64,000 bases of DNA from Pararhizobium capsulatum DSM 1112 (GCF_030814475.1 NZ_JAUSVF010000001.1:372001-436000); one strand, 5' to 3'. Positions 9,765-20,979 are shown, counted from the first letter of the stretch. The notes: generated from the letters alone by a model not told the origin. Program-made: numbers and translations.

Positions 9765-10256
9765 TCAGTTCGGCGCGGCGGAAACCTGGGCACGAACCTT
9801 TTCTTCGGCCATGCGCTGCGTGAACATCTGCGCAAAGTCGATCGGATCGATCATCAGCGGCGGGAAGCCACCGTTGCGGGTTGCATCGGCAACGATCTGG
9901 CGTGCGAAGGGGAAGAGCAGGCGCGGGCACTCGATGAAGAGCAGCGGCAGCATGTGTTCCTGCGGAAAGCCGGTAACGCGGAAGACGCCACCATAGGCCA
10001 GTTCGACATTGAACAGAACCTTGTCGCCTTCCTTGGCTTCGGCATTCAGCGTCAGGACAACATCAAATTCCGCTTCGGAAAGCGGGTTGGCATTGACGTT
10101 GACATTGATGTTGATCGAAGGAGCCTTGTCGCGAGCCTGCAGCGAACGGGGGGCAGCGGGATTTTCGAAGGACAGATCCTTGATGTACTGTGCCAGAACG
10201 TTCAGGGACGGACTCTCCTGGGAGCCGCCGTTCGGGTTGGATGCGGTATCGGTCAT
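9765..10256 (-). CDS. secB: Protein-export chaperone SecB
   Basis: Cytosolic tetrameric chaperone that keeps preproteins unfolded and delivers them to SecA. The 163 residues include [31 protein letters not shown], a Y-G-G-V-F segment and [27 protein letters not shown], all SecB hallmarks. Start chosen at ATG 10256 ([10 protein letters not shown]), preceded by AAGGAAAAGG; a longer frame to 10292 lacks family support. Convergent with dnaQ and transcribed after fxsA. Confidence 0.96.
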   Translation of the reverse strand: MTDTASNPNGGSQESPSLNVLAQYIKDLSFENPAAPRSLQARDKAPSININVNVNANPLSEAEFDVVLTLNAEAKEGDKVLFNVELAYGGVFRVTGFPQEHMLPLLFIECPRLLFPFARQIVADATRNGGFPPLMIDPIDFAQMFTQRMAEEKVRAQVSAAPN

Positions 10257-10345
10257 GAGGCCTTTTCCTTGGGCTTGATGTGCTGTGGCCATCTAGCATT
10301 TCGCTCGGAGCCTTACAACCCGGAGCCCTGCCGCATCATGGAAGG

Positions 10346-10870
10346 CTAGCGCAACCTGTTCCGGTCATCCTGCTGTCCCGGCGAACGAGGTGCATCACGC
10401 GAATACTCGTCTTCCTCCAGGTCAACTACCTGCGGACCGCGCCGATGAACGTCGGAGGAGTTGTCTCCGGGGCGGCTTCCGGGTGAAAATCCGAAACCGG
10501 AGCCGACCGTGACGATGTTGAGGCGATCACGCATCACCTTCCAGGCGAGGTCTCGTACGGGTGGAAGAAAAAGCAGGATCCCGACAATATCGCTCAGAAA
10601 GCCGGGCAGGATCAGTAAAATGCCAGCGACAACGATCATGACCCCATGAACCAGTTCGCGCCCGGGATCGCCGCCACCAGCCGTTGCCTGCTGAAGTCGT
10701 CTCAATGTACCCAAGCCCTGAAAACGCAACAGGACTATTCCGGCGACCATGCTGGCAAGAACGAGCATCAATGTCATCCCGACACCGATTTCGTTTCCGA
10801 CCAGAACAAAGGTCGCGATTTCCGCAAACGGCAACACAAGAAAAAGCGATGGAGCGATCAGAATACGCAT
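10346..10870 (-). CDS. fxsA: FxsA family membrane protein
   Basis: Small inner-membrane protein of the FxsA family; the E. coli member alleviates F-exclusion of phage T7, but the cellular role is unknown. The 174 residues contain about three to four hydrophobic helices: LFLVLPFAEIATFVLVG, MTLMLVLASMVAGIVLL and VMIVVAGILLILPGFLSDIVG. The last holds the family GxxLxxPGFxxD motif. A charged, likely disordered C-terminal tail ends in DDRNRLR. ATG 10870 used; a GTG three codons upstream is possible. Divergent from timA. Confidence 0.9.
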   Translation of the reverse strand: MRILIAPSLFLVLPFAEIATFVLVGNEIGVGMTLMLVLASMVAGIVLLRFQGLGTLRRLQQATAGGGDPGRELVHGVMIVVAGILLILPGFLSDIVGILLFLPPVRDLAWKVMRDRLNIVTVGSGFGFSPGSRPGDNSSDVHRRGPQVVDLEEDEYSRDAPRSPGQQDDRNRLR

Positions 10871-11006
10871 GGAACCCACTCATTTATCGAGGAAATGCCA
10901 TCCAACGGGCGCCTCGTTGCAAGGAATTGATATAGTCGTTTGAATGATGATGCCATGCAGACTATATGGGGTAACCTCAAGGCAAATTAACAGCGGTCTG
11001 GGTGGA

Positions 11007-11705
11007 ATGGGCTCTTTCGACTTCGTCACATTGTTTTTTCTGGTCGCCGCGGTGATCATCTTCATCCAGTTGCGCAGCGTGCTCGGTCGTCGTACCGGCA
11101 GCGAGCGGCCACCGCTCGATCCCTATTCCAAGCGCGAAACCGCGGAAGGACCGGAGGCGACCGGCAAGGTCGTGCAGTTGCCGCGTCGGGATGGCAGCCC
11201 GGATGGCACGGCGAGCTATGCGGCAATCGACGCCTTCACGCCAGCGGGCACGCCGCTCAATGACGGTTTGCGCAGGATAGCAGATGCAGATGCTTCCTTC
11301 GATCCGAAGGAATTCGTCAACGGCGCCAAGACGGCCTACGAGATGATCGTCATGGCGTTTGCCGATGGTGATCGCAAGACGTTGAAGGGTCTGCTGTCCC
11401 GTGAGGTCTATGATGGTTTCGAAGCGGCGATTGCGGAGCGCGAAGCCAAGGGCGAGGTTCTGAAGTCCACGTTCGTCGGCATCGAAAAGGCCGATATCGT
11501 TCATGCCGAAGTCAAGGACAGCGAAGCGAGCGTCACTGTGCGGATCATCAGCCAGTTGATCTCTGCTACCTTTGACAAGGCTGGCGCCGTTATCGACGGC
11601 GATAGCGAGGCGGTGTCCGAAGTCAACGACCTCTGGACCTTCGCCCGCGATACACGCTCGCGCGATCCGAACTGGAAGCTGATCGCGACCGAATCCGAGA
11701 ATTGA
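11007..11705 (+). CDS. timA: Tim44/TimA family membrane-anchored adaptor protein
   Basis: Related to the mitochondrial import factor Tim44; bacterial members are membrane-tethered proteins of unclear function. The 232 residues have one N-terminal membrane helix (FDFVTLFFLVAAVIIFIQL), a variable linker with RRTGSERPPLDPY, and a Tim44-like domain from about residue 100 to the end (FVNGAKTAYEMIVMAFADGD ... WTFARDTRSRDPNWKLIATE). Start placed at ATG 11007 (MGSFDF) after a GGTGG stretch; the frame stays open to 10944 but without conserved sequence. First gene of a tight timA-mltA-smr-xre unit. Confidence 0.88.
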   Translation: MGSFDFVTLFFLVAAVIIFIQLRSVLGRRTGSERPPLDPYSKRETAEGPEATGKVVQLPRRDGSPDGTASYAAIDAFTPAGTPLNDGLRRIADADASFDPKEFVNGAKTAYEMIVMAFADGDRKTLKGLLSREVYDGFEAAIAEREAKGEVLKSTFVGIEKADIVHAEVKDSEASVTVRIISQLISATFDKAGAVIDGDSEAVSEVNDLWTFARDTRSRDPNWKLIATESEN

Positions 11706-11718
11706 TCGGACCGGCGCG

Positions 11719-12831
11719 ATGGATTTCAGTCTGCAGCGGGTCGGCTTCTCCGACATCCCCGGTTGGCAAAACGATGATCCGGCTGCGGTCGTACGCGCGC
11801 TTGCTCGTTGTCATCGGCATGTCGTTTCGGTCAAACCCCACAAGACCGGCGCGCTCGGCGTCAGCTCGGACGATTTGGGGCTGGCCTTTGAGGCGGCATC
11901 GACTGTTGTCGATGCCCTGGCCCCCGAGGGGGCCAGGGATTTCTTCGAGACGCATTTCGTGCCTTTTCTCGTCCGCCCGTCGATGGGAGGGAGAGGTCTG
12001 GTCACGGCCTTTTATGAACCCGAAGTCGAGGTTCGGGCAGAACCGGACGCGCAATTTCGCTATCCCTTTTACCGCCGTCCGGCCGATCTCGTTGACCTCG
12101 ATGACAGCAATCGGCCGTCCGGCATGGATCCCTATTTCGCTTTTGGTCGCCTCCGCGACGGAGCGATTGATGAATATCCGGATCGTAGCGCAATCGAGCA
12201 GGGCTATCTTCGCGGCAAGGGGCTGGAAATTGCCTATGCGAAATCCATCGTCGATGTTTTCTTCGCCCATGTTCAGGGGGCGGCCCGATTGCTGTTTCCG
12301 GGTGGCCGCGTAACGCGTGTCACTTATGCGGCAAAGACGGGCCATTATTTCTCAGGCATCGGAAAGCTTCTGATCGATCGCGGCGAGATCGACCCCAAGA
12401 CCGTGTCGATGCAGAGCATTCGCCAATGGCTTGCCGAGAACTCGGATCGGGTTGCGGAGGTCCTCTGGCATAACCGTTCCTTCATCTTCTTTCGGGAGGC
12501 TGCGGTCGATGATCCGGTGCTCGGGCCTGTGGCCGCTGCAAAGGTAGCGCTGGAGCCGGGACGCTCACTTGCTGTCGATCGCGCGATCCACACCTTCGGC
12601 GTACCCTTTTTCATCAGCAGCGAGACACTGGTCCATATCGATGATGCCAAGCCCTTCCAGCGGCTGATGCTGGCGCTCGATACCGGTTCGGCGATCGTTG
12701 GCCCGGCGCGCGGCGATATCTTTACCGGCTCTGGTGACGAAGCTGGCCGACTGGCCGGCTCGGTGCGCAACGCGGCAGATTTTTTCATTTTCATTCCCAA
12801 GGCCGCAGCAGCAAGATACGGCGATGGCTAA
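11719..12831 (+). CDS. mltA: MltA-type lytic murein transglycosylase
   Basis: Predicted to cleave the MurNAc-GlcNAc bond of peptidoglycan with formation of 1,6-anhydroMurNAc. The 370 residues hold the MltA barrel (VTAFYEPEVEVRAEPDAQFRYP, GYLRGKGLEIAYAKSIVDVFF) and the 3D domain with the catalytic-type Asp (LMLALDTGSAIVGPARGDIFTGSGDEAG). The N-terminus MDFSLQRVGFSDIPGW shows no signal peptide or lipobox, which is odd for an envelope enzyme. No better upstream start is visible because timA ends 13 bases before. The last codons overlap smr by eight bases. Confidence 0.92.
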   Translation: MDFSLQRVGFSDIPGWQNDDPAAVVRALARCHRHVVSVKPHKTGALGVSSDDLGLAFEAASTVVDALAPEGARDFFETHFVPFLVRPSMGGRGLVTAFYEPEVEVRAEPDAQFRYPFYRRPADLVDLDDSNRPSGMDPYFAFGRLRDGAIDEYPDRSAIEQGYLRGKGLEIAYAKSIVDVFFAHVQGAARLLFPGGRVTRVTYAAKTGHYFSGIGKLLIDRGEIDPKTVSMQSIRQWLAENSDRVAEVLWHNRSFIFFREAAVDDPVLGPVAAAKVALEPGRSLAVDRAIHTFGVPFFISSETLVHIDDAKPFQRLMLALDTGSAIVGPARGDIFTGSGDEAGRLAGSVRNAADFFIFIPKAAAARYGDG

Positions 12832-13390
12832 GGATCGAAAGCTCTCGAGCGAAGACAGAATCCTCTGGGGCAAGGTTGCCCGCACGACCCGTCCCCTGCC
12901 GGGACGCATGGAAGATCTTGTCCATTTTGAAGAACCGGAGATTGAAAAAGCGCCTGAATCGCAGCAGCCCGCAAATTTCAAGGACGGGCGCTCCCTGTTG
13001 GAAGCCCTCGGTGTTGCACCCGAGCCGCCGAAGCCAACGCAGCACCAGCATCATCCTCTCGAGAAGCCGGTGAAGCGCAAGCTCGCCCGGGGACACCTGC
13101 AACTGGAGGCGAGGGTAGACCTGCATGGTATGATCCAGAGCGAGGCACACGGATTTCTGCTGCATTTCCTGATGCGCGCCCACGACCGCGGCCTGCGCCA
13201 TGTCCTGGTCATCACCGGCAAGGGCACGTCGCTCGGCAGCGAAGGTACCTTGAAGCGAGCGGTGCCGATGTGGTTTTCCCTGCCGGAATTTCGGTCTCTG
13301 ATTTCCTCCTACGAACCGGCTGCACGCACCCATGGCGGCGAGGGCGCGCTTTACGTGCGTCTCTCCCGGGCCAGGGGAGCGGCACCGTGA
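12824..13390 (+). CDS. Smr-domain protein (putative DNA endonuclease)
   Basis: 188 residues with a C-terminal Smr domain: VDLHGMIQSEAH (LDLHG-type motif) and VLVITGKGTS (TGxG motif). The N-terminal half is charged and probably disordered. Small MutS-related domains nick or bind branched DNA or RNA; the substrate here is unknown. The start overlaps mltA by eight bases and the stop overlaps the next regulator by four, so the three genes form one transcript. Confidence 0.88.
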   Translation: MAKDRKLSSEDRILWGKVARTTRPLPGRMEDLVHFEEPEIEKAPESQQPANFKDGRSLLEALGVAPEPPKPTQHQHHPLEKPVKRKLARGHLQLEARVDLHGMIQSEAHGFLLHFLMRAHDRGLRHVLVITGKGTSLGSEGTLKRAVPMWFSLPEFRSLISSYEPAARTHGGEGALYVRLSRARGAAP

Positions 13391-13764
13391 CGCCCTTCGG
13401 CGAAGCCATGCATCGCCTGCGTCTGCAAAAGGGCGTTTCGCAAAAACAGATGGCCGCCGCCATCGGTGTTTCTGCCGCCTATCTTTCGGCCCTCGAACAT
13501 GGAAAGCGTGGCGCTCCGAGCTTCGATTTCCTCCAACGCGTCGCCGGATATTTCAACGTCATCTGGGATGAGGCGGAAGAACTTTTCGGCTTGGCGGCGC
13601 TTTCCGATCCCAAAGCCGTGCTCGATACGTCCGGACTATCCGCTGGTCATACCGCCTTTGCCAACAAGCTTGCGGCGCGAATTCGCCGCCTTCCGGACGA
13701 AACCATCGCTGCATTGGAAGAAGTTTTGGAAAACCGGCGTTTTCCTGATAAGGATCGTGAATGA
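13387..13764 (+). CDS. XRE-family helix-turn-helix regulator
   Basis: 125 residues beginning at GTG 13387, overlapping the smr stop (GTGA). Residues about 5-60 form a Cro/CI-type HTH: MHRLRLQKGVSQKQMAAAIGVSAAYLSALEHGKRGAP. The C-terminal part (DETIAALEEVLENRRF) is helical with no ligand motif. A rhizobial-type lone regulator co-transcribed with mltA and smr; target unknown. Confidence 0.88.
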   Translation: MTPFGEAMHRLRLQKGVSQKQMAAAIGVSAAYLSALEHGKRGAPSFDFLQRVAGYFNVIWDEAEELFGLAALSDPKAVLDTSGLSAGHTAFANKLAARIRRLPDETIAALEEVLENRRFPDKDRE

Positions 13765-13850
13765 TCCCCTGTTTTCTGCCGGTTTTAGCGCCTCGGGATT
13801 TGGAAGCGCCAACAGTTTCCCTATATTCACAACAGCCGTGGATCGGGTGA

Positions 13851-16352
<2,502 letters not shown>

Positions 16353-16380
16353 TTTTTTCAAAGCTGGTCGATGGAATCAA

Positions 16381-16405
16381 AAATGGCGCCGTGGGGGCGC
16401 CATTT
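16381..16405. terminator. Bidirectional terminator between gyrB and the nitroreductase gene
   Basis: Ten-base perfect stem AAATGGCGCC / GGCGCCATTT with a five-base loop. An A run precedes it and a T run follows it, so it can act on both convergent transcripts. Confidence 0.85.
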
Positions 16406-16436
16406 TCGTATCGATTCCAGTTTTTCGAGAGAATGA

Positions 16437-17036
16437 TTATTCTGCCACAAACGTGCCATTCAAGGCGATTTCCGAAAGCGGGCGGCGCGGGCTCGGCGTT
16501 TCGCGTGCCTGAAGATAATCCGGCAGCTGGGCCTTGTCGCCAAGACGGCCGATCGCGACCGCGGCTTCGATACGATATCCATCGGGAATGCCGAGAACTT
16601 CGGCGGCCTTGTCGAAATGAATGCCGGTCATGCCATGGGCCTGGAAACCGGAGATTGATGCCTGGGCGGCAATGGCACCCCAGGCGGCGCCCGTATCGAA
16701 GCTATGGCTATAGGAAGGCTTTGCCTCGGTAGAACCCGGCGCGACGAACTCGGTCTTCGAGACGATCAGGATCAAGGCGGAGGCACTTGCGGCCCAGCCC
16801 TGGTTGAAGTCGTTCAGCAGCGGAAACAACGTGTTCCACTGTTCAGTGCCACGCAGTGCGTAGACGAAGCGCCAAGGCTGCGAGTTGAAGGCCGAAGGCG
16901 CCCAGCGCCCAGCTTCCAGAATGGTCAGAAGTTCCTGCTCGGAAATGACGTCGCCATTATAGGCGCGTGGCGACCAACGGTTCAGGAACACTGGTGAGAT
17001 CGGGTAATCGGCCTGGCGATGATTGCTCGCGGTCAT
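16437..17036 (-). CDS. Nitroreductase family protein
   Basis: FMN-dependent NAD(P)H oxidoreductase of the nitroreductase superfamily; physiological substrate unknown. The 199 residues show the N-terminal FMN motif RWSPRAYNGDVISEQELLTILEAGRWAPSAFNSQPWRF, a TGAAWGAIAAQASISGFQAHGM central helix and GYRIEAAVAIGRLGD. Start placed at ATG 17036 (MTASNHRQADYP) with AGGAA seven bases upstream; a longer frame to 17093 has no family support. Convergent with gyrB. Confidence 0.88.
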   Translation of the reverse strand: MTASNHRQADYPISPVFLNRWSPRAYNGDVISEQELLTILEAGRWAPSAFNSQPWRFVYALRGTEQWNTLFPLLNDFNQGWAASASALILIVSKTEFVAPGSTEAKPSYSHSFDTGAAWGAIAAQASISGFQAHGMTGIHFDKAAEVLGIPDGYRIEAAVAIGRLGDKAQLPDYLQARETPSPRRPLSEIALNGTFVAE

Positions 17037-17432
17037 GACGAAATTCCTGTTTGGGCATGCGGGTGTCGGCCCAGGCCATGCGATATTGTTCATTTTTGAA
17101 AGGGCAGCGTTTTCACCGTCGCGTTTTGCCCTATCTCATCTTCGGCTGGAGCTCGGCGGAAATGTTGGGAGCCTTTCCCGCCGGTACTCTCGATACATTC
17201 CCTCCGTCGACCTCTTCGGTATCGGGAGAGATAAGCTGCGTCAGCAATGGATATAATGATCTCGCGCCCAGCCGAAAGCCTCGATTTCGAGGATGGACTG
17301 TTTCCAAATGGTGACCAATTGTGAAAATCAGATCGCATTTTTCTCCGATACGAATTTCATGGCGGGAGATTGTGCAAGCTGAAAAAAAAGTTGTATAAGT
17401 TCTGTAGATTTTGAACAGAGGATCGCTTCCCC
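17037..17432. other. Intergenic region with probable gabD promoter, no gene seen
   Basis: 396 bases between the divergent nitroreductase and gabD genes. Short open frames here have no family sequence. A plausible promoter for gabD has TTGTGC at 17370-17375 and TATAAG at 17394-17399 (18-base spacing), about 33 bases before the start codon. An imperfect repeat (CTCGATAC near 17185 and GGTATCGGGAGAG near 17219) may be an operator, but this is weak. Confidence 0.4.
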
Positions 17433-18893
17433 ATGTCCGTTTCCTTGAAAGACCCGTCGCTTTTCCGCCAGGCCGCGCTGATCGGCGAAAACTGGATCGA
17501 GGCTGATCCCGACAATTCCATCCAGGTCAACAATCCGGCGACGGGCGAGATTATCGGCCGCGTGCCGAAACTCGGTGCCGCCGAGACCAAGATTGCAATT
17601 GAGGCAGCCCGGATCGCCCAAAAGGGCTGGGCTGCAAAGACAGCCAAGGAACGCGCGAGCGTCCTGCGCAAATGGTACGAGCTGATGATCGAGAACAAGG
17701 ATGATCTCGGCCGTATCCTGACACTCGAGCAGGGCAAGCCACTTGCCGAAGCAACTGGCGAAATCGCCTATGGCGCGAGTTTCATCGAGTGGTTCGCGGA
17801 AGAGGGGCGCCGCGTCTATGGCGATCTTATTCCCGGCCATCAGCCTGACAAGCGCATCATGGTGATGAAGCAGCCGATCGGTGTCGTTGCCGCGATCACG
17901 CCGTGGAATTTCCCCAATGCCATGATCACCCGCAAGGCCGGGCCGGCCTTTGCTGCCGGCTGCGCCATGGTACTGAAGCCGGCTTCCCAAACCCCGTTCT
18001 CGGCAATCGCGATTGCGGTGCTGGCCGAACGCGCCGGCCTTCCCCAGGGCCTTTTCAGCGTCATCACAGGTTCTGCTACGGCGATTGGTGCCGAAATGAC
18101 GGCAAGCCCGGTCGTACGCAAGCTGACCTTCACGGGGTCAACGGAAATCGGCGCCGAACTCTACAAGCAGAGTGCGCCGACCATCAAGAAGCTTGGCCTG
18201 GAACTTGGCGGCAACGCGCCTTTCATCGTTTTTGATGATGCCGATCTCGACGCAGCTGTGGAAGGTGCCCTGATCGCCAAATTCCGCAACAACGGCCAGA
18301 CCTGCGTCTGTGCCAACCGCATCTATGTTCAGGATGGCGTCTATGACGCTTTCGCCGAAAAGCTGGCAAAGGCTGTTGGCAAGCTGAAGACCGGAAACGG
18401 CTTCGACGAGGGCGTAGTCCTCGGCCCGCTGATCGACCGGCCTGCTCTCGAAAAGGTCGAGGAACATGTCGCAGATGCCGTGAAAAAGGGTGCGCGCGTC
18501 CTGCGAGGCGGCAAGCCGCATGCGCTTGGCGGTACCTTTTACGAGGCAACAATCCTCGCGGATGTCACGCCGGATATGGCTGTCGCCCGTGAGGAAACCT
18601 TCGGGCCGCTCGCGCCCCTCTTCCGCTTCAAGGATGAGAATGACGTCATCAAGCAGGCGAACGACACCGAGTTCGGTCTTGCGTCCTACTTCTACGCCAA
18701 GGATCTCGCGCGCGTCTTCCGCGTCGCCGAAGCGCTGGAATACGGCATGGTCGGCGTCAATACCGGCCTCATCTCGACAGCCGAAGCGCCTTTCGGCGGC
18801 GTCAAGCTCTCTGGCCTTGGCCGCGAAGGTTCGCGCTATGGCATCGAGGAATTCACCGAGATCAAATATGTCTGCCTCGGCGGCATTGCCTGA
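17433..18893 (+). CDS. gabD: NAD(P)-dependent succinate-semialdehyde dehydrogenase (GabD-type)
   Basis: Oxidises succinate semialdehyde, or a related aldehyde, to the acid. The 486 residues show ITPWNFPNAMITRKAGPA, the nucleotide-binding FTGSTEIG, LELGGNAPFIVFDDADLD with the general-base Glu, and the catalytic Cys in NNGQTCVCANR. EETFGPLAP and the C-terminal GREGSRYGIEEF also fit. The double-Cys QTCVC is typical of GabD. It is followed by a terminator and then an HpaI-type aldolase whose classical product is succinate semialdehyde. In the sugar-locus context it might instead oxidise lactaldehyde. Confidence 0.9.
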   Translation: MSVSLKDPSLFRQAALIGENWIEADPDNSIQVNNPATGEIIGRVPKLGAAETKIAIEAARIAQKGWAAKTAKERASVLRKWYELMIENKDDLGRILTLEQGKPLAEATGEIAYGASFIEWFAEEGRRVYGDLIPGHQPDKRIMVMKQPIGVVAAITPWNFPNAMITRKAGPAFAAGCAMVLKPASQTPFSAIAIAVLAERAGLPQGLFSVITGSATAIGAEMTASPVVRKLTFTGSTEIGAELYKQSAPTIKKLGLELGGNAPFIVFDDADLDAAVEGALIAKFRNNGQTCVCANRIYVQDGVYDAFAEKLAKAVGKLKTGNGFDEGVVLGPLIDRPALEKVEEHVADAVKKGARVLRGGKPHALGGTFYEATILADVTPDMAVAREETFGPLAPLFRFKDENDVIKQANDTEFGLASYFYAKDLARVFRVAEALEYGMVGVNTGLISTAEAPFGGVKLSGLGREGSRYGIEEFTEIKYVCLGGIA

Positions 18894-18917
18894 GACACAT
18901 CATTTGCTATGACAAGG

Positions 18918-18946
18918 GCCGGCCGGAGCACTTCGGCCGGCTTTTT
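18918..18946 (+). terminator. Rho-independent terminator after gabD
   Basis: Stem GCCGGCCG (18918-18925) pairs with CGGCCGGC (18934-18941), followed by TTTTT. It lies 25 bases past the gabD stop and 50 bases before the aldolase start, so it probably separates or attenuates the two genes. Confidence 0.85.
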
Positions 18947-18995
18947 CAATGAGACCGTTTCAGCGCCGGCGTTGCGGCTCTGTCGAGGAGATGCG

Positions 18996-19799
18996 ATGCC
19001 CGCCCCCGTCAATCCCTTCAAGGCCGCGATCCGCGAGGACCGTTTCCAGCTCGGGCTCTGGGTGGCCCTGGCAAGCCCCTATGCCGCCGAAGTCGTGTCG
19101 GCCAGCGGGTATGACTGGCTGCTGATCGACGGCGAACATGGGCCGAACGATATTCCGCTGTTGAGCGCGCAGGTGCAGGCGGTCATGCGATCCGGCTCCC
19201 ATCCGATGGTTCGCCTGCCTTGCGGCGAAGCGTGGATGATCAAGCAGATCCTGGATGCCGGCGCGCAAACCCTGCTTATTCCGATGGTCGAGAGCGTTGA
19301 ACAGGCCAAGGCTCTCGTGAAAGCGGTGCGTTATCCCCCGCATGGCATTCGCGGGGTGGGCGCCGCGCTTGGCCGCGCTTCCGAATTCAGCCGGATCGGC
19401 GACTACCTCCAGACGGCAAACGAGCAGGTTTGCCTGCTGCTGCAGATCGAAAGCAGAGCGGGGCTCGAGGCCCTGGACGATATTGCCTCACTTGAAGGCG
19501 TGGATGGCCTGTTCATCGGCCCTTCGGATCTCGCGGCCGATATGGGTTATCTCGGCCAGCCGGGTCATCCGGCCGTGACCGCCGCGATCACTGATGCCTT
19601 CCAGCGCATCGCGAAGGCCGGGAAGGCAAGCGGTATTATGACGCTCGATCTCGGGCAGGCACATATCTATCGTTCGCTGGGCGCAAGTTTCATGGCGATC
19701 GGGACGGATGTCACGTTGCTGGTCGCGGCCACCGAGAAACTGCGATCTGATTTCATTTCCAGTGAATCCGGCTCTGCGAAACCCGTGTCCGGCTACTGA
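18996..19799 (+). CDS. HpcH/HpaI-type class II pyruvate aldolase
   Basis: Divalent-metal aldolase that cleaves 4-hydroxy-2-oxoacids to pyruvate and an aldehyde. The 267 residues resemble HpaI: FQLGLWVALASPYAAEVV, catalytic His in LLIDGEHGPND, substrate Arg in PMVRLP, YPPHGIRGVGAALGRAS, and metal ligands in LQIESRAG and IGPSDLAADMGY. Start ATG 18996 after GAGGAG. Known substrates of the family include 4-hydroxy-2-oxoheptanedioate and 2-keto-3-deoxy sugar acids. The adjacent gabD fits the first; the UxaA/AKR/FucU cluster fits the second (2-keto-3-deoxy-fuconate giving pyruvate and lactaldehyde). Convergent with the GntR gene. Confidence 0.88.
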   Translation: MPAPVNPFKAAIREDRFQLGLWVALASPYAAEVVSASGYDWLLIDGEHGPNDIPLLSAQVQAVMRSGSHPMVRLPCGEAWMIKQILDAGAQTLLIPMVESVEQAKALVKAVRYPPHGIRGVGAALGRASEFSRIGDYLQTANEQVCLLLQIESRAGLEALDDIASLEGVDGLFIGPSDLAADMGYLGQPGHPAVTAAITDAFQRIAKAGKASGIMTLDLGQAHIYRSLGASFMAIGTDVTLLVAATEKLRSDFISSESGSAKPVSGY

Positions 19800-19814
19800 C
19801 GCCGGAACTGGGAT

Positions 19815-20693
19815 TTAGATTATGGACTGCAACAAGGTCTCGCGCGCCGATCGCAGATGGCGGCGGCAGGCTGTCTCGACCCTTGACGGATCGCGCGAGC
19901 GCAGGGCTGCGATATAGTCGAGATGCTCCTCCATCGCCCGGGCATTGCGTTGCCGTGCGTTGGTCTTGTTCCACTGGTAATGATAGTGGAAGACGATGGC
20001 GATGATGTCGTAGAAATCAACGATGAAGCGGTTGGCCGAGGACTTGTGCACCAGAAGGTGAAACCGCTCGTCGAGTTCGGAAAATTCCATGTAGCGATCG
20101 TCGATATCGGCAAGTATCTCGTGATGGACGGCCTCGATCCGGCTGAGGTCGATCCAGGCCGGGTGTTCCATCGGCAATGCTGCAAAACTTGCAGCGGAGC
20201 GTAGCTCGAACATTTCGCGCACTTCCGTCAGTTCCAGTGCAAACTGGCGGGTGAAACCCTTCAGGACCCAGTGGCTGTTCGGCCGTTTCTCGATTAGCCC
20301 GAAACGACTGAAACGGATCAGGAATTCCCGCACGCTCGTCGTGCCGATGCCTATGTCCCGGGCGATTTCCAGTTCGTTTATCTGCATTCCAGGCTCCGCA
20401 CCACCGGCAAGAATCCGGCGCATGAAGCTTCGTTCGATAATGGCCGATAGAGAATCGGTTTCATCTTCCGGATAATAATCCTCCGCCTTCGGCTGGCGCA
20501 GAACCGTCTTTTCACGCTTGTTCCAGGCGATCAGGCCGAGCTCCTCCAGCCGGGTCAGTATGGATCGCACGGTCGTACGGCTGACGCCAAGGAGGTTGCC
20601 GAGTTCCGGTTCGGAAGGTAGGCCGGCCGTATCCGCCAATAGCGCAAGACAACGGTTGAAGGCATCCTTGAAGACTGTGTTCTGCTTGGCCAT
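19815..20693 (-). CDS. GntR-family regulator with tandem winged helices and an FCD effector domain
   Basis: 292 residues. Residues about 8-70 form a first winged helix (PSEPELGNLLGVSRTTVRSILTRLEELG). Residues about 80-150 form a second (GMQINELEIARDIGIGTTSVREFLIRFSRFGLIEKR). Residues about 155-285 are an all-helical FCD domain with candidate metal/ligand residues in ELDERFHLLVH, MEEHLDYIAAL and ACRRHLRSARE. Most FadR-type regulators have one winged helix, so the duplication is unusual. Divergent from the dehydratase gene, and a TTGTC-N7-GACAA repeat lies between them. Probable local regulator of the sugar catabolic genes responding to an organic acid intermediate. Confidence 0.88.
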   Translation of the reverse strand: MAKQNTVFKDAFNRCLALLADTAGLPSEPELGNLLGVSRTTVRSILTRLEELGLIAWNKREKTVLRQPKAEDYYPEDETDSLSAIIERSFMRRILAGGAEPGMQINELEIARDIGIGTTSVREFLIRFSRFGLIEKRPNSHWVLKGFTRQFALELTEVREMFELRSAASFAALPMEHPAWIDLSRIEAVHHEILADIDDRYMEFSELDERFHLLVHKSSANRFIVDFYDIIAIVFHYHYQWNKTNARQRNARAMEEHLDYIAALRSRDPSRVETACRRHLRSARETLLQSII

Positions 20694-20918
20694 GAAACGC
20701 CGCTCGGTTCAAGGAAGGGAGGTGAACGGTACGCTGTAGCGCACGCGGCCTTAAATCGGAATCCCGTCAAGGTCCGTTGTCTGGACCGGGCTGCACCGAA
20801 ATATCTTTGAGCGGGGTTCATGTGCCCTGAGCATTGGTTGCTTCCTCCGTTTTTCATACCCCGATTTGTGACGATGGGGCTTTGCCGAACATAATACCCA
20901 TTGACGAGAAACTGTCTA

Positions 20919-20935
20919 TTGTCGATAAAAGACAA
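20919..20935. promoter_or_regulatory. Candidate GntR operator upstream of the UxaA-type dehydratase
   Basis: Inverted repeat TTGTC-GATAAAA-GACAA, 45 bases before the dehydratase start and inside the divergent promoter region. The core TCGATAAAA recurs before the sugar-binding-protein gene (24191-24199), suggesting a shared regulator. Identified by eye. Confidence 0.45.
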
Positions 20936-20979
20936 AAATAGGCGAACGCGGCCTAAGAGAATTCGGAGGAGACACACGG

